Shown piece after piece: positions 1 to 7,019 of a stretch of DNA of 7,221 bases. Origin of the DNA: Verrucomicrobiota bacterium (lineage in GTDB: Bacteria > Verrucomicrobiota > Verrucomicrobiia > Opitutales > Opitutaceae); contig JAEXPL010000194.1 of NCBI GenBank assembly GCA_023446865.1, positions 1-7,221 of the forward strand, in the 5' to 3' direction. The stretch's first letter is position 1; every line of letters begins with the position of its first letter. Position numbers and translations under genes: made by a program. The notes under the pieces were generated by a model. That model had not been told where the DNA came from. It saw only the letters and a list, made by a program, of their open reading frames with translations, and did no database searches.

Positions 1-1381
1 GGGTGAGGTCGAAGAGGAGGACGTTGTCGCGCGCGAGGCCGGGGTCGGAGGCGAGGGCGGCCATGAAGCTGTGGAGGAGGAGGCCGGCGGTGAAGAGGAG
101 CACGACGGTGAGGGCGGTCTCGGCGACGATGAAGAGGCGCTGGAGGCGGTGGCGGGCGCCGCCACCGGTACCGCGGGAGCTTTCCTTGAGGTCGTGGTTG
201 AGGTCGGGTCGGGCGACGCGGAGGGCGGGCGCGAGGCCGAAGAGCAGGCCGGTGAGAAGCGAGAGACCGAGCGTGAAGACGAGGACGTGCGGGTTGAGGG
301 TGGCGAGCTGCGGCGGAGCGCCGTTGGAGGCGATGAGGGCGGAGAGGGGATCGAGGGCGAACCAGGCGAGCAGCAGGCCGGCGACGCCGCCAAGGACGGC
401 GAGGAGCGTGCTTTCGACCAGGAGGAGGCGGACGAGGCGCGCCGTGCTGGCCCCGAGGGCGAGGCGCACGGCGATCTCAGTCTGGCGGGTGGCGGCGCGG
501 GCGAGGAGGAGGTTGGCGACGTTGGCGCAGGCGATCAGCAGCACGAGGCCGACGGTGGCCATGAGCATCAGCAGGTAGGGGCGTGAGCCGCTGGTAGTGG
601 ACTCGTGGAGGCTCTGGACGGTGACGGTCCAGCCGGACTTGTTGGGCGGATAGAGGGAGTCGAGGGTCTTGGCGGCGGCGGCGAGCTCGGCCTGGGCCTG
701 GGCGGCGGTGGCGCCGGGCTTGAGGCGGCCGAGCACCAGGCAAAGGTAGTTGTAGTTGCGAAGCTGTTTCCAGGATTCGGCGCCGATGGCGGCCGGGACG
801 AGGAGGTTGACGTTGGGTTGATTGAGCGCGCCGGGCGCGAGCACGCCGACCACGGTGTAGGCGCGGCTGTTGAGGCGGATGGTCTGGCCGACGATGGCGG
901 GGTCGCCGCCGAGATGGCGTTGCCACATCTCGTGGGTGAGGATGGCGACCTGGTTGTCGCCGCCGGCGGAGTCCTCCTGGGCGGTGAAGTCGCGGCCGAG
1001 CACCGGGGCGATGCCGAGGACGCGCAGGTACTCGGCGGTGACATCGAGAGCGGCGAGCTGGGCGGGTTCGGCGATGCCGGAGAGGTTGTACTCGGCGGGG
1101 TGGACGGCGGCGAACGAGGCGAAGGAGGAGGTGGCGTACGGCTTCCAATCGGTGAAGGTGCCGCCGTCGGCGATGTTGCGCGCGCCCGGGACCGGCGAGT
1201 GCCAGACCTGCATGATGCGATCGGACTCCGGGAAGGGCAGCGGCGAGAGCAGGACGGACTGCAGGACGCTGAAGATCGCGGTGTTGGCGCCGATGCCGAG
1301 GGCGAGGGTGAGGACGGCGATGGCGGTGAAACCGGGGGCCTTGCGGAGCTGGCGGAGGGCGTAGCGGAGATCTTGGATCAT
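1..1381 (-). CDS. ADOP-family ABC transporter permease (MacB/FtsX type), partial, 3' end outside window
   Basis: Inner-membrane permease of the MacB/FtsX superfamily, duplicated orphan permease (ADOP) type. I translated it by hand from the ATG at 1381-1379: 460 codons stay open to the left edge, so the C-terminal part (about 340 residues by comparison with the 803-residue neighbour) is missing. The protein starts MIQDLRYALRQLRKAPGF, a typical ADOP N-terminus. Visible in order: TM1 about 18-45 (LTLALGIGANTAIFSV); a periplasmic MacB_PCD-like domain about 50-265 with the GLAPGALNQ-type loop and a RLKPG motif near 219-223; an FtsX block about 270-390 with LLIACANVANLLLARA, then EIAVRLALGA (302-311) and FGLAPALRVARP; then HRLQRLFIVAETALTVVLL (from 411), which begins the second half. 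Substrate is unknown; relatives export peptides, macrolides or lipid-linked molecules. No Shine-Dalgarno is seen: a heptamer repeat abuts the ATG. It lies 180 bases downstream of a paralogous permease, possibly in one operon. Confidence 0.93.
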   Translation of the reverse strand, partial: MIQDLRYALRQLRKAPGFTAIAVLTLALGIGANTAIFSVLQSVLLSPLPFPESDRIMQVWHSPVPGARNIADGGTFTDWKPYATSSFASFAAVHPAEYNLSGIAEPAQLAALDVTAEYLRVLGIAPVLGRDFTAQEDSAGGDNQVAILTHEMWQRHLGGDPAIVGQTIRLNSRAYTVVGVLAPGALNQPNVNLLVPAAIGAESWKQLRNYNYLCLVLGRLKPGATAAQAQAELAAAAKTLDSLYPPNKSGWTVTVQSLHESTTSGSRPYLLMLMATVGLVLLIACANVANLLLARAATRQTEIAVRLALGASTARLVRLLLVESTLLAVLGGVAGLLLAWFALDPLSALIASNGAPPQLATLNPHVLVFTLGLSLLTGLLFGLAPALRVARPDLNHDLKESSRGTGGGARHRLQRLFIVAETALTVVLLFTAGLLLHSFMAALASDPGLARDNVLLFDLT

Positions 1382-1382
1382 T

Positions 1383-1410
1383 TTCGATTTGAGATTGCCG
1401 ATTTGCGATT
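1383..1410 (-). repeat. Degenerate heptamer tandem repeat at start of first permease
   Basis: On the gene strand four consecutive 7-base units begin AATC (AATCGCA, AATCGGC and two variants), and a fifth, AATGATC, contains the start codon itself. The spacing is exactly 7 with no indels. It occupies the place of a ribosome-binding site. Heptanucleotide STRR repeats of cyanobacteria are the nearest described analogue; function here is unknown. Confidence 0.75.
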
Positions 1411-1518
1411 GGTCGGGCGGCGGGCGCGAGAGGCGAGCGGTGGCGCGGAGTGGGTCTGAGGTCAGGGATGTGAGCGCGGAAAACGGAGGAGGACGGCGGG
1501 GGATTGTGCGCGGGGCGA

Positions 1519-1560
1519 ACTCCGGAAACCGGCAATCGGAAATCCCAGATCGGAAATGCC
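1519..1560 (+). repeat. Degenerate heptamer tandem repeat after second permease stop codon
   Basis: Six consecutive 7-base units with plus-strand consensus AAATCGG (for example AAACCGG, CAATCGG) end two bases from the stop codon of the 803-residue permease. The AATCG core is the same as in the 1383-1410 tract but on the opposite strand, so the two tracts are an inverted pair about 108 bases apart. A minus-strand transcript could pair GATTGCCG from this tract with CGGCAATC from the other. Confidence 0.7.
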
Positions 1561-1561
1561 G

Positions 1562-3973
1562 TCAGTCGGCCTGGAGGGCGATGAGGGGGTCGACGCGGGC
1601 GGCGCGGCGGGCGGGCAACCAGCAGGCCACCAGGGTGGCGAGGCCGAGGACGACGAGGGTGGCGAGCGGCAGCCAGAGTCCGGGGAACGGCATCGAGGCC
1701 ATGGCGCGCGAGAGGAACAGGCGGGCGGCGAGGAAGAGCGGCAGGCCGAGGACCATGCCGAGCGCGAAGAGGGCGAGGCCTTGGCGAAGAACCATGGTGA
1801 CGATGTCGCGGTAGCCGGCGCCGAGCGCGATGCGCACACCGATGTCGCGGGTGCGTTGCGCGGTGAGGTTGGCGATCACGCCGTACAGCCCGATCACGGC
1901 GATGAGCAGGCCCATGGCGGCGAAGATGGCGAGGTTGGCGATGACGACGTTGATGTTGGCGAGGCCCTGGCGGATGCCTTCGCGCACGGAGCCCGGGTTG
2001 GCCACGGGGAGGTCGGGATCGAGGGCGGCCACGGCGCGGCGCACAGAGGGGGTGAGGGTTTCGGGCGGGACGGAGGAGCGCAGGGCGATCAGCTGGTAAC
2101 GCGGCGGGTTCTGCACGAGCGGCCGGTAGAGCTGGAGGGTGGTGTCGGGCTGGCCGAGGTTGGCGGCCATCCGGACATCACCGACGACGCCCACGACCTC
2201 GGCGAGGGTCTCGAGCCCCTTGAGTTTGACGCGTTTGCCGACGGCGTCCTGCCCGGGCCAGAAGCGGCGGGCGAGGGAGTCGTTGACGATGACCATGGGT
2301 CGGGAGTCGGCGCGGAGATCGGCGGGAAAGACGGCGCCACGCAGCAGCGGGATCTTGGCGACGGCGAAGTAGTCCGACGAGACGGTGGCCTCCGAGGCGA
2401 GGGGCTCCTGCCCCTCGGCGACGACGTGGCCCTCGGCGACGACGCTGGTGTTGCCGGGGGAGGAGAAGACCGGGAGGCCGTTGGTGATGGCCGCGTGGTC
2501 GACGCCGGGGATGGCAGCGAGGCGCTCGAGGAGGTTGCGGTGGAAGGCGCGGATCTTGTCGTTGTCGCCGTAACGGTTCCACGGAGTCACGAGATAGCCG
2601 GAGTAGACGCCGTCGGGCGACCAGCCGAGCTCGCGGCGCAGGAAGGCGCGGGAGCCGAGGGCGAAGGAGCCGGCGACACCGACGAGGACGAGGGCGAAGG
2701 CGAGCTCCCCGGCGATGAGTGCGTACTTGAAGCGGTGATGCGAACGGCCGGCGGTGCTGCCGCGGGAGCCGTCCTTGAGGCTGTCGGCGGCGGGGGCGCG
2801 CGAGGCGAGCCAGGCGGGGGCGAGGCCGAAGGCGAAGCCGCTGAGGAGCGCGCTGACGACGGCGAAGGCGAGCACGCGGCCGTCGAGCGGGATGTCGAGG
2901 CCGTACTCGTTGTTGATGAGAAGACTGCGGCCGAGGAGCTTGGCGCCCCAGGCGGCGAAGAGCAGGCCGACGAGGCCGCCGGCGACGGCGAGCAGGAAGC
3001 TCTCGGAGAGCAGCGGGCGCATGAGGTGCGAGCGGGCGGCGCCGAGGGCGGAGCGGATGGCGAACTCGCGGCTGCGGCCGAAGGCGCGGGCGAGCAGGAG
3101 GCTGGCGAGGTTGGCGCAGGCGATGACGAGCACGAGGGTGGAGAGCACGGGCATCATCCAGAGGATGGCGCGGCTGACGGAGTCCATGTTGGCGGACTTG
3201 AGGTCGACGGCGCGCAGGCCGTCGGTGGAGTTCTCCTTCGGGTACTCCCGGGCGAGGCGGGCGGCGATGGTCGAGAGCTCGCCCTGGATCTGGGCGAGCG
3301 GGACGCCGGGCTTGCGGCGGCCGATGATCTGCATCCAGCCGCCATTGCGGGTGGTCGGGTAGTGCGGGTGGATCGTGAGCGGCCGGAGCAGCTCGGAGGG
3401 GCCCCAGACCAGAGGGGCCTCGAAGGAGGCGGGGAGCACGCCGACGATGGTGTGGTTCTCGCCGTTGATGCGGACGATGCGGCCGAGAACCGCGGGGTCG
3501 GCGCCGAAGCGGCGGGTCCACATGCGGTGGGTGATCACGGCGACGTTGCCGCGGCCGGGCTGGTCCTCATCGGGGGCGAAGAGGCGGCCGAGGGCGGGGG
3601 CGACGCCGAGGGTGGAGAAGAAGTTGGGGGCGACGTTGAGGCCGGTGATCTGGACGGCGGGTTCGTCGGTCTCGGCGTAGGCGAGGGAGTCGAAGGAGTA
3701 GAGGGCGACGGAGGAGAACGTTGTCGCCGCTGCGCGGATATCGAGGGCGTTGCCGGGATGGTGGTTCCAGCGTTGGGCCTGGGCCGAGGTGCGGAAGACC
3801 CGCACCAGGTCCTCGCTCTGCGGGTAGGGAAGGTTGCGGAAGAGCAGGACATTGGTGAGCGAGAAGGCGGCGGTGCTCAGGCCGATGCCGAGGGCGAGGG
3901 TGAACACGGCGACGGTGGTGAACCCGGGCGACTTGAGCAGGGTGCGCAGGGCGAGGCGAAGGTCGGAGAGCAT
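1562..3973 (-). CDS. ADOP-family ABC transporter permease (MacB/FtsX type), complete
   Basis: Complete 803-residue inner-membrane permease, the usual ADOP length. Domains: TM1 about 18-45 (TLALGIGLSTAAFSL); first periplasmic MacB_PCD domain about 50-265 with VGVLPASFEAP (177-187) and RRKPGVPLAQIQ (219-230); first FtsX block about 272-390 with VLVIACANLASLLLARA and EFAIRSALGA (303-312); linker with DSLKDGSRG (397-405); fifth TM about 416-440; second periplasmic domain about 445-660 with IVNDSLARRFWPGQDAVGKR (562-581); second FtsX block about 675-796 with RDIGVRIALGA (709-719) and the family ending PARRAARVDPLIALQAD. FtsX-type permeases couple to a cytoplasmic ATPase, which is not encoded here; this is normal for orphan permeases. 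The start is the ATG at 3973-3971, aligned with the N-terminus of the downstream paralogue. No Shine-Dalgarno; a heptamer tract precedes the ATG. A sigma-54-like element lies about 55 bases upstream. Cargo unknown. Confidence 0.96.
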   Translation of the reverse strand: MLSDLRLALRTLLKSPGFTTVAVFTLALGIGLSTAAFSLTNVLLFRNLPYPQSEDLVRVFRTSAQAQRWNHHPGNALDIRAAATTFSSVALYSFDSLAYAETDEPAVQITGLNVAPNFFSTLGVAPALGRLFAPDEDQPGRGNVAVITHRMWTRRFGADPAVLGRIVRINGENHTIVGVLPASFEAPLVWGPSELLRPLTIHPHYPTTRNGGWMQIIGRRKPGVPLAQIQGELSTIAARLAREYPKENSTDGLRAVDLKSANMDSVSRAILWMMPVLSTLVLVIACANLASLLLARAFGRSREFAIRSALGAARSHLMRPLLSESFLLAVAGGLVGLLFAAWGAKLLGRSLLINNEYGLDIPLDGRVLAFAVVSALLSGFAFGLAPAWLASRAPAADSLKDGSRGSTAGRSHHRFKYALIAGELAFALVLVGVAGSFALGSRAFLRRELGWSPDGVYSGYLVTPWNRYGDNDKIRAFHRNLLERLAAIPGVDHAAITNGLPVFSSPGNTSVVAEGHVVAEGQEPLASEATVSSDYFAVAKIPLLRGAVFPADLRADSRPMVIVNDSLARRFWPGQDAVGKRVKLKGLETLAEVVGVVGDVRMAANLGQPDTTLQLYRPLVQNPPRYQLIALRSSVPPETLTPSVRRAVAALDPDLPVANPGSVREGIRQGLANINVVIANLAIFAAMGLLIAVIGLYGVIANLTAQRTRDIGVRIALGAGYRDIVTMVLRQGLALFALGMVLGLPLFLAARLFLSRAMASMPFPGLWLPLATLVVLGLATLVACWLPARRAARVDPLIALQAD

Positions 3974-3974
3974 G

Positions 3975-4002
3975 GCGATGGCGGAATGCGGATTGCGGAA
4001 TG
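3975..4002 (-). repeat. Degenerate heptamer tandem repeat at start of second permease
   Basis: On the gene strand four consecutive 7-base units (CATTCCG, CAATCCG, CATTCCG again, and CCATCGC) lead in phase into CATGCTC, which contains the start codon. The phase relative to the ATG matches that of the 1383-1410 tract, with the ATG at the second base of the unit, although the unit sequence differs. Confidence 0.72.
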
Positions 4003-4027
4003 GGTGGAGGCGCGGCGGGAAGATAAA

Positions 4028-4043
4028 CGCAACCGCTGTGCCA
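4028..4043 (-). promoter_or_regulatory. Candidate sigma-54 (RpoN) promoter for the permease genes
   Basis: On the minus strand TGGCAC (4043-4038), five bases, then TTGC (4032-4029) matches all ten core bases of the known sigma-54 -24/-12 consensus TGGCAC-N5-TTGC; the flanking G after CAC and the W after TTGC are not conserved. The implied transcription start is near 4017, giving a leader of about 44 bases that carries the heptamer tract. Sigma-54 promoters need an upstream-bound AAA+ activator, and two dyads lie at the right distance. Inferred from motif and position only. Confidence 0.6.
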
Positions 4044-4109
4044 GCTTGCGGCAGGGCGCGTAAGACGATGGTGGAGAGCTGGAAGGGTTATTTGCTTCCT
4101 GGCCCGAGG

Positions 4110-4129
4110 ACGGCCGATCCGCCGGCCGT
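4110..4129. promoter_or_regulatory. Perfect dyad, candidate activator-binding site 1
   Basis: ACGGCCG-N6-CGGCCGT is a perfect 7-base inverted repeat. Its centre is about 102 bases upstream of the transcription start implied by the sigma-54-like element. Because the arms are GC-rich, chance dyads of this size are not rare; the paired arrangement with the next dyad is the main support. Confidence 0.4.
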
Positions 4130-4137
4130 GGGAAACG

Positions 4138-4159
4138 ACCGTCCCGCAATTGGGACGGT
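4138..4159. promoter_or_regulatory. Perfect dyad, candidate activator-binding site 2
   Basis: ACCGTCCC-N6-GGGACGGT is a perfect 8-base inverted repeat with the same 6-base spacer as the dyad 29 bases away. It is about 131 bases upstream of the predicted permease transcription start and 120 bases before the chemoreceptor ATG, so it could serve either gene. It could also be a hairpin in the leader of the receptor transcript. No T-tract follows, so an intrinsic terminator is unlikely. Confidence 0.45.
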
Positions 4160-4278
4160 ACGCGCGCCGCCTGTGTCGGAGCCGGGCGGGGCGAAGACTG
4201 CGGGCGGCGCGATCGAGTGCGTGTGGTGGCGCCCCGGCGACTCAAGAATCCGCGAGGCCACCCGATAGAGCGGGCATC

Positions 4279-6171
4279 ATGGGCCGTCTGGGATTACGGG
4301 CGAAGTTGGTGGCCGGCGCTTTGGCGCTGTCGATTATTCCTTTGTTGATCGTGGCGCTGCTGATTCCGCTGCGTGTGGAGAGCGCGTTTCTGCGCTCGGG
4401 CGAAGCGCAACTGCAGCAGATGGCGCAGAGCATCGCCAACTCGGTCGAGATGTTGCTGAGCCGCCATGTCGAGATGGTGCAGGGGGTGGCGCAGAGCGAG
4501 CAGTTCACCGCGACGATCGCGGCGCGCAACGCCAAGCAGCTCGCGCCCGAGGCGCTGGCCGCGACTAACCGGCAGATCGGCACGATGCTCAAGGGTTTTG
4601 GCGACCACTACCAGGGCATGTGGCTGTGCGATGCGGAGGGTATCATCTTCGCCGGGTGCCTGAAAGGTGGCGACACTGCGGCGTACACCAATCTGGATGT
4701 GCACGACCGGGCCTATCTCAAGGACGCACGGCAGTCCCGCAAGACGGTGATCAGCGAGCCGATGCGCTCGAAGGTCGGCAACGTGCCTATCGTGGTCATC
4801 TGCACGCCGCTGCTCGACGAGCGCGGTGCTGTGGCCGGGCTGGTGGGCATGTCGCTTGAGATCGACTATCTGATCCAGAGCGTGGCCCGGCAGAAGGTCG
4901 GCGAGAACGGCTATGCGTTTGTGGTCGACCGCACGGGCCTGATGGTGGCGCACCCCGATCCGGAACGCGTGCTCAAGTTGAACTTCGCCAAGGTGGCCGG
5001 CGCGGAACACATCGCCAAGCGCATGCTCGCCGGCGAATCCGGTGTGGACCACTACGTGAACAGCAAGGGTTTCGCGCGGGTGGCCGCCTACGCCCCGGTG
5101 CCGATCGCGGGCTGGAGCGCCACGGCGAGCGTGGACCATGATGAGCATCTGGCTCCGAGCCGCAACGTGCGCTGGCTGGTGCTGGCGCTCACGGCGCTGT
5201 GCCTGGTCGTCGCCAGCGCCTCGGTGTTCTTGTTTGCGCACCGGTTGGCGACTCCGCTGAAACATGCGGCCCTCGTGTTGGAGGAGGCTTCCGCGACGAT
5301 GACGAGCAACGCCGGCGAGATCGCCCAAGGGGCGCAGGAGCTGGCGGAGTCGACCTCGCGGCAGGCCGCCGGCATCGAGGAGACCGCGGCGTCGGTCACG
5401 GAGCTTTCCGCCTCGACCCTGTCCAACGCCAACGAGGCGCAGGAGGCGGCGAAGGTGGCGCAGTCCGCCGACTCACGGGTCGTCTCCGCCAGCACACGGA
5501 TGCAGGAGCTGACCGAGGCCGTGCAGGCCGTGGCCGAGGCGAGCGCACAGACCGGCAAGGTGATCAAGACCATCGACGAGATCGCGTTCCAGACCAACAT
5601 CCTTGCGCTCAACGCGGCGGTCGAAGCCGCGCGGGCCGGCGAGTCCGGAGCCGGCTTCGCGGTGGTGGCCGACGAGGTGCGCAACCTGGCCGGGCGGGCC
5701 GCGGCGGCCGCGAAGGATTCCGCGGAGACGTTGTCGAAGGCCGGCGAACTGGTGGCGCGGAGCCGCGAGCTCGCGGTGAGCGCCAACGTGGAGTTTGGCC
5801 AGGTGAAGGAGGATGCGCGGAAGATCGAGAAGCTGGTGACCGGCATCGCCGGCGCGTGCCGCGAACAGGCGACCGCGCTCGAACAGGTCAGCCGCGCGCT
5901 CTCCGATCTCGAGCATGGTGTGCAGTCCGGCGCGGCCACGGCGGAGGAGGCGTCCGGCGCCTCGGTGGAGATGCGCTCGCAGGCCGACCGCGTGCACAAC
6001 GAGATGCTGGTCCTGAAGGCGATCGTGCTCGGCGGCCAGGAAACCGGCCCGGCCGCTGCAACCGAAGTCGCAACGGCCGAGCCGATGACTGCCGCCCTCG
6101 CGGCGAGGCCAAATGCACCGGCACCCCGAGGTGTCGGTGCCCGCGATGGCGGAAAAGTTTCTGTCGGCTAG
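4279..6171 (+). CDS. Methyl-accepting chemotaxis protein with double-Cache sensor domain
   Basis: A 630-residue transmembrane chemoreceptor that would signal through CheW/CheA. TM1 is about 10-31. The periplasmic sensor, about 35-295, looks like dCache_1: DRAYLKDA (143-150), TVISEP, a PIVVICTPLLD strand and GLVGMSLEIDYL, then a second lobe with GYAFVVDRTGLMVAHPD (211-227). It lacks the RxWY pattern of the amino-acid-binding dCache subset, so its ligand is open. TM2 is about 298-320. The signalling domain has the conserved hairpin tip DEIAFQTNILALNAAVEAAR (433-452) followed by GAGFAVVADEVRNLA. Two consensus methylation pairs are visible, E367/E368 and E556/E557. There is no C-terminal CheR-tethering pentapeptide. 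Only the first part of a HAMP (ATPLKHA) follows TM2. The frame is open from 4150, but I chose the ATG at 4279 because TM1 then follows a short basic N-terminus, as is usual; the upstream extension is arginine-rich and unlike protein. SD is weak. Confidence 0.95.
   Translation: MGRLGLRAKLVAGALALSIIPLLIVALLIPLRVESAFLRSGEAQLQQMAQSIANSVEMLLSRHVEMVQGVAQSEQFTATIAARNAKQLAPEALAATNRQIGTMLKGFGDHYQGMWLCDAEGIIFAGCLKGGDTAAYTNLDVHDRAYLKDARQSRKTVISEPMRSKVGNVPIVVICTPLLDERGAVAGLVGMSLEIDYLIQSVARQKVGENGYAFVVDRTGLMVAHPDPERVLKLNFAKVAGAEHIAKRMLAGESGVDHYVNSKGFARVAAYAPVPIAGWSATASVDHDEHLAPSRNVRWLVLALTALCLVVASASVFLFAHRLATPLKHAALVLEEASATMTSNAGEIAQGAQELAESTSRQAAGIEETAASVTELSASTLSNANEAQEAAKVAQSADSRVVSASTRMQELTEAVQAVAEASAQTGKVIKTIDEIAFQTNILALNAAVEAARAGESGAGFAVVADEVRNLAGRAAAAAKDSAETLSKAGELVARSRELAVSANVEFGQVKEDARKIEKLVTGIAGACREQATALEQVSRALSDLEHGVQSGAATAEEASGASVEMRSQADRVHNEMLVLKAIVLGGQETGPAAATEVATAEPMTAALAARPNAPAPRGVGARDGGKVSVG
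6115..6140 (+). other. Strong hairpin inside the 3' end of the chemoreceptor gene
   Basis: An 11-base stem with one G-U pair closes on a four-base CCGA loop (arms 6115-6125 and 6130-6140). A small CCGC-GATG-GCGG hairpin (6141-6152) and AAAAGTTT follow at once. It encodes part of the low-complexity tail (about residues 613-621), outside the signalling domain. It may be a transcript-end structure or a REP-like hairpin absorbed into the gene. Confidence 0.5.
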
Positions 6172-6192
6172 AGCGTCTGGCCTTCTGCTGCA

Positions 6193-6213
6193 GCCGGGGG
6201 GGGCGAACCCGGC
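6193..6213. terminator. GC hairpin in convergent gap, possible bidirectional terminator
   Basis: GCCGGG and CCCGGC arms enclose a 9-base loop in the 89-base gap between two converging genes; an outer CTGGCC/GGCCAG pair (6177-6182, 6211-6216) is an alternative fold. The left arm includes a run of eight Gs. There is no T-tract, so intrinsic termination is uncertain; the position is the main argument. Confidence 0.3.
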
Positions 6214-6260
6214 CAGGTGCCGCCTTCAACGCGGCCGCCCACAGGTTTCAGGAGACCGCG

Positions 6261-7019
6261 CTAGCGTTTGCGGATCTGGATCGAGCCGTTGACGGTCTTG
6301 AGCTGGATCCGGGCAGCACCGTCGCCGATGGTGCCGTCGAGTTTCCGGCCGATCCATTTCTCGGCGGAGGGGGCGAGGCCGAAGTCGTTCTCGATGGAGC
6401 CGTTGATCGTGCCGGCCTTGAGCTCGGCGCTGGCGGTGGCGGGCAGGCGGAGTTCGATCGAGCCGTTGACGGTGTCGAGGGCGATGTCCTGTTTGGCCAC
6501 GATCGCGTCGAACTCGGCCACAATGCCGTTGTTGACGGTCGAGAGGTCGACCTCGTTGGTGAGGCCGCGGGCCTCGATGCGGCCATTGACGGTGCGGGCG
6601 GAGACGCGGCCGTGGGCGTTGGTGATGGAAATGACGCCGTTGACGGTCTCGATCCGCCGCAGCGTGGCGGCGTGCGGGACGGTGAGGGTGTAGCGGACCT
6701 CGCCGGTGTTGGTGAACTTCTTCAACCAGCTGCCGTCCTTGTCGAGGTAGCCCGTCTTCACCGCGAAGCGTTTCTCGGTGGAGTCGATTCGGACCTCGAG
6801 GGCCTTGAGGTCGGTCTCGTCGCGTGCGGATTTCACGGCGACGAGGCGCACCTCGGGTTTGTCCCAGGTCTCGATCGTGATGGAACCGTTGACGTTTTCG
6901 ACGAGCACCTCGCCGGTGGCGGCGAGGGCGCGGGTTTCCTCGACAGTGGCGGAGACATCGGCGCGAGCGACAAACGGGAAGAAGGGGATTCCGCGGAGTC
7001 CGAGAAGGAAGAGGCGCAT
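6261..7019 (-). CDS. Exported DUF4097 family repeat protein
   Basis: A 252-residue protein of the DUF4097 (putative adhesin-like, beta-helical) family; its molecular role is not established. The first 20 residues (MRLFLLGLRGIPFFPFVARA) look like a signal peptide ending ARA before DVSATVEE, so the product is probably exported. The body is built of short beta turns with a VNGS-type signature: NG at residues 44, 127, 145, 165 (VNNG), 185, 206 and 244, plus a degenerate turn near 231. Spacing from 127 to 206 is about 18-21 residues, as expected for stacked coils. Between the first two lies a segment with TWDKPEVRLVAVKSA (51-65) and the VRYTLTVPHAA strand (108-118), which is typical of the family. 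The start is the ATG at 7019-7017, just before the signal peptide; no Shine-Dalgarno is seen and a heptamer repeat abuts it. Convergent with the chemoreceptor. In other genomes such genes often sit near sigma/anti-sigma pairs; none is visible here. Confidence 0.9.
   Translation of the reverse strand: MRLFLLGLRGIPFFPFVARADVSATVEETRALAATGEVLVENVNGSITIETWDKPEVRLVAVKSARDETDLKALEVRIDSTEKRFAVKTGYLDKDGSWLKKFTNTGEVRYTLTVPHAATLRRIETVNGVISITNAHGRVSARTVNGRIEARGLTNEVDLSTVNNGIVAEFDAIVAKQDIALDTVNGSIELRLPATASAELKAGTINGSIENDFGLAPSAEKWIGRKLDGTIGDGAARIQLKTVNGSIQIRKR

Larger units (their letters stand above)
3974..4278. other. Divergent intergenic control region, no gene
   Basis: This 305-base gap separates the leftward permease from the rightward chemoreceptor. 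I find no convincing small gene. From left to right it holds a heptamer tract (3975-4002), a sigma-54-like element facing left (4028-4043), two perfect dyads (4110-4129 and 4138-4159), and about 120 bases of GC-rich leader before the receptor ATG. I see no clear sigma-70 -35/-10 pair for the receptor. Confidence 0.7.

Noticed and set aside
605..1459. 284-codon plus-strand open frame opposite the first permease
   Set aside because: It is codon-mirrored to the permease and low in complexity; no initiation signal.
477..1535. 352-codon Arg/Pro-rich open frame on the minus strand
   Set aside because: It overlaps the partial permease in another frame and is a composition artefact; its start lies in the heptamer repeats.
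1383..1560. CRISPR-like array in the permease gap
   Set aside because: The repeat unit is only 7 bases, with no spacers of constant length.
1556..4063. 835-codon open frame on the plus strand across the second permease
   Set aside because: Its codons are the exact mirror of the permease frame. It is a Glu/Gly/Asp-rich shadow caused by GC-rich codon use, with no domain I recognise, while the minus strand reads as a full-length ADOP permease.
4150..4278. 43-codon N-terminal extension of the chemoreceptor
   Set aside because: The extension is Arg-rich without family resemblance, and its ATG-like start would lie in the middle of the second dyad region; the ATG at 4279 gives the usual short basic start before TM1.
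6231..6238. GCGGCCGC palindrome in the convergent gap
   Set aside because: An 8-base GC palindrome is expected by chance at this base composition and nothing else marks it.
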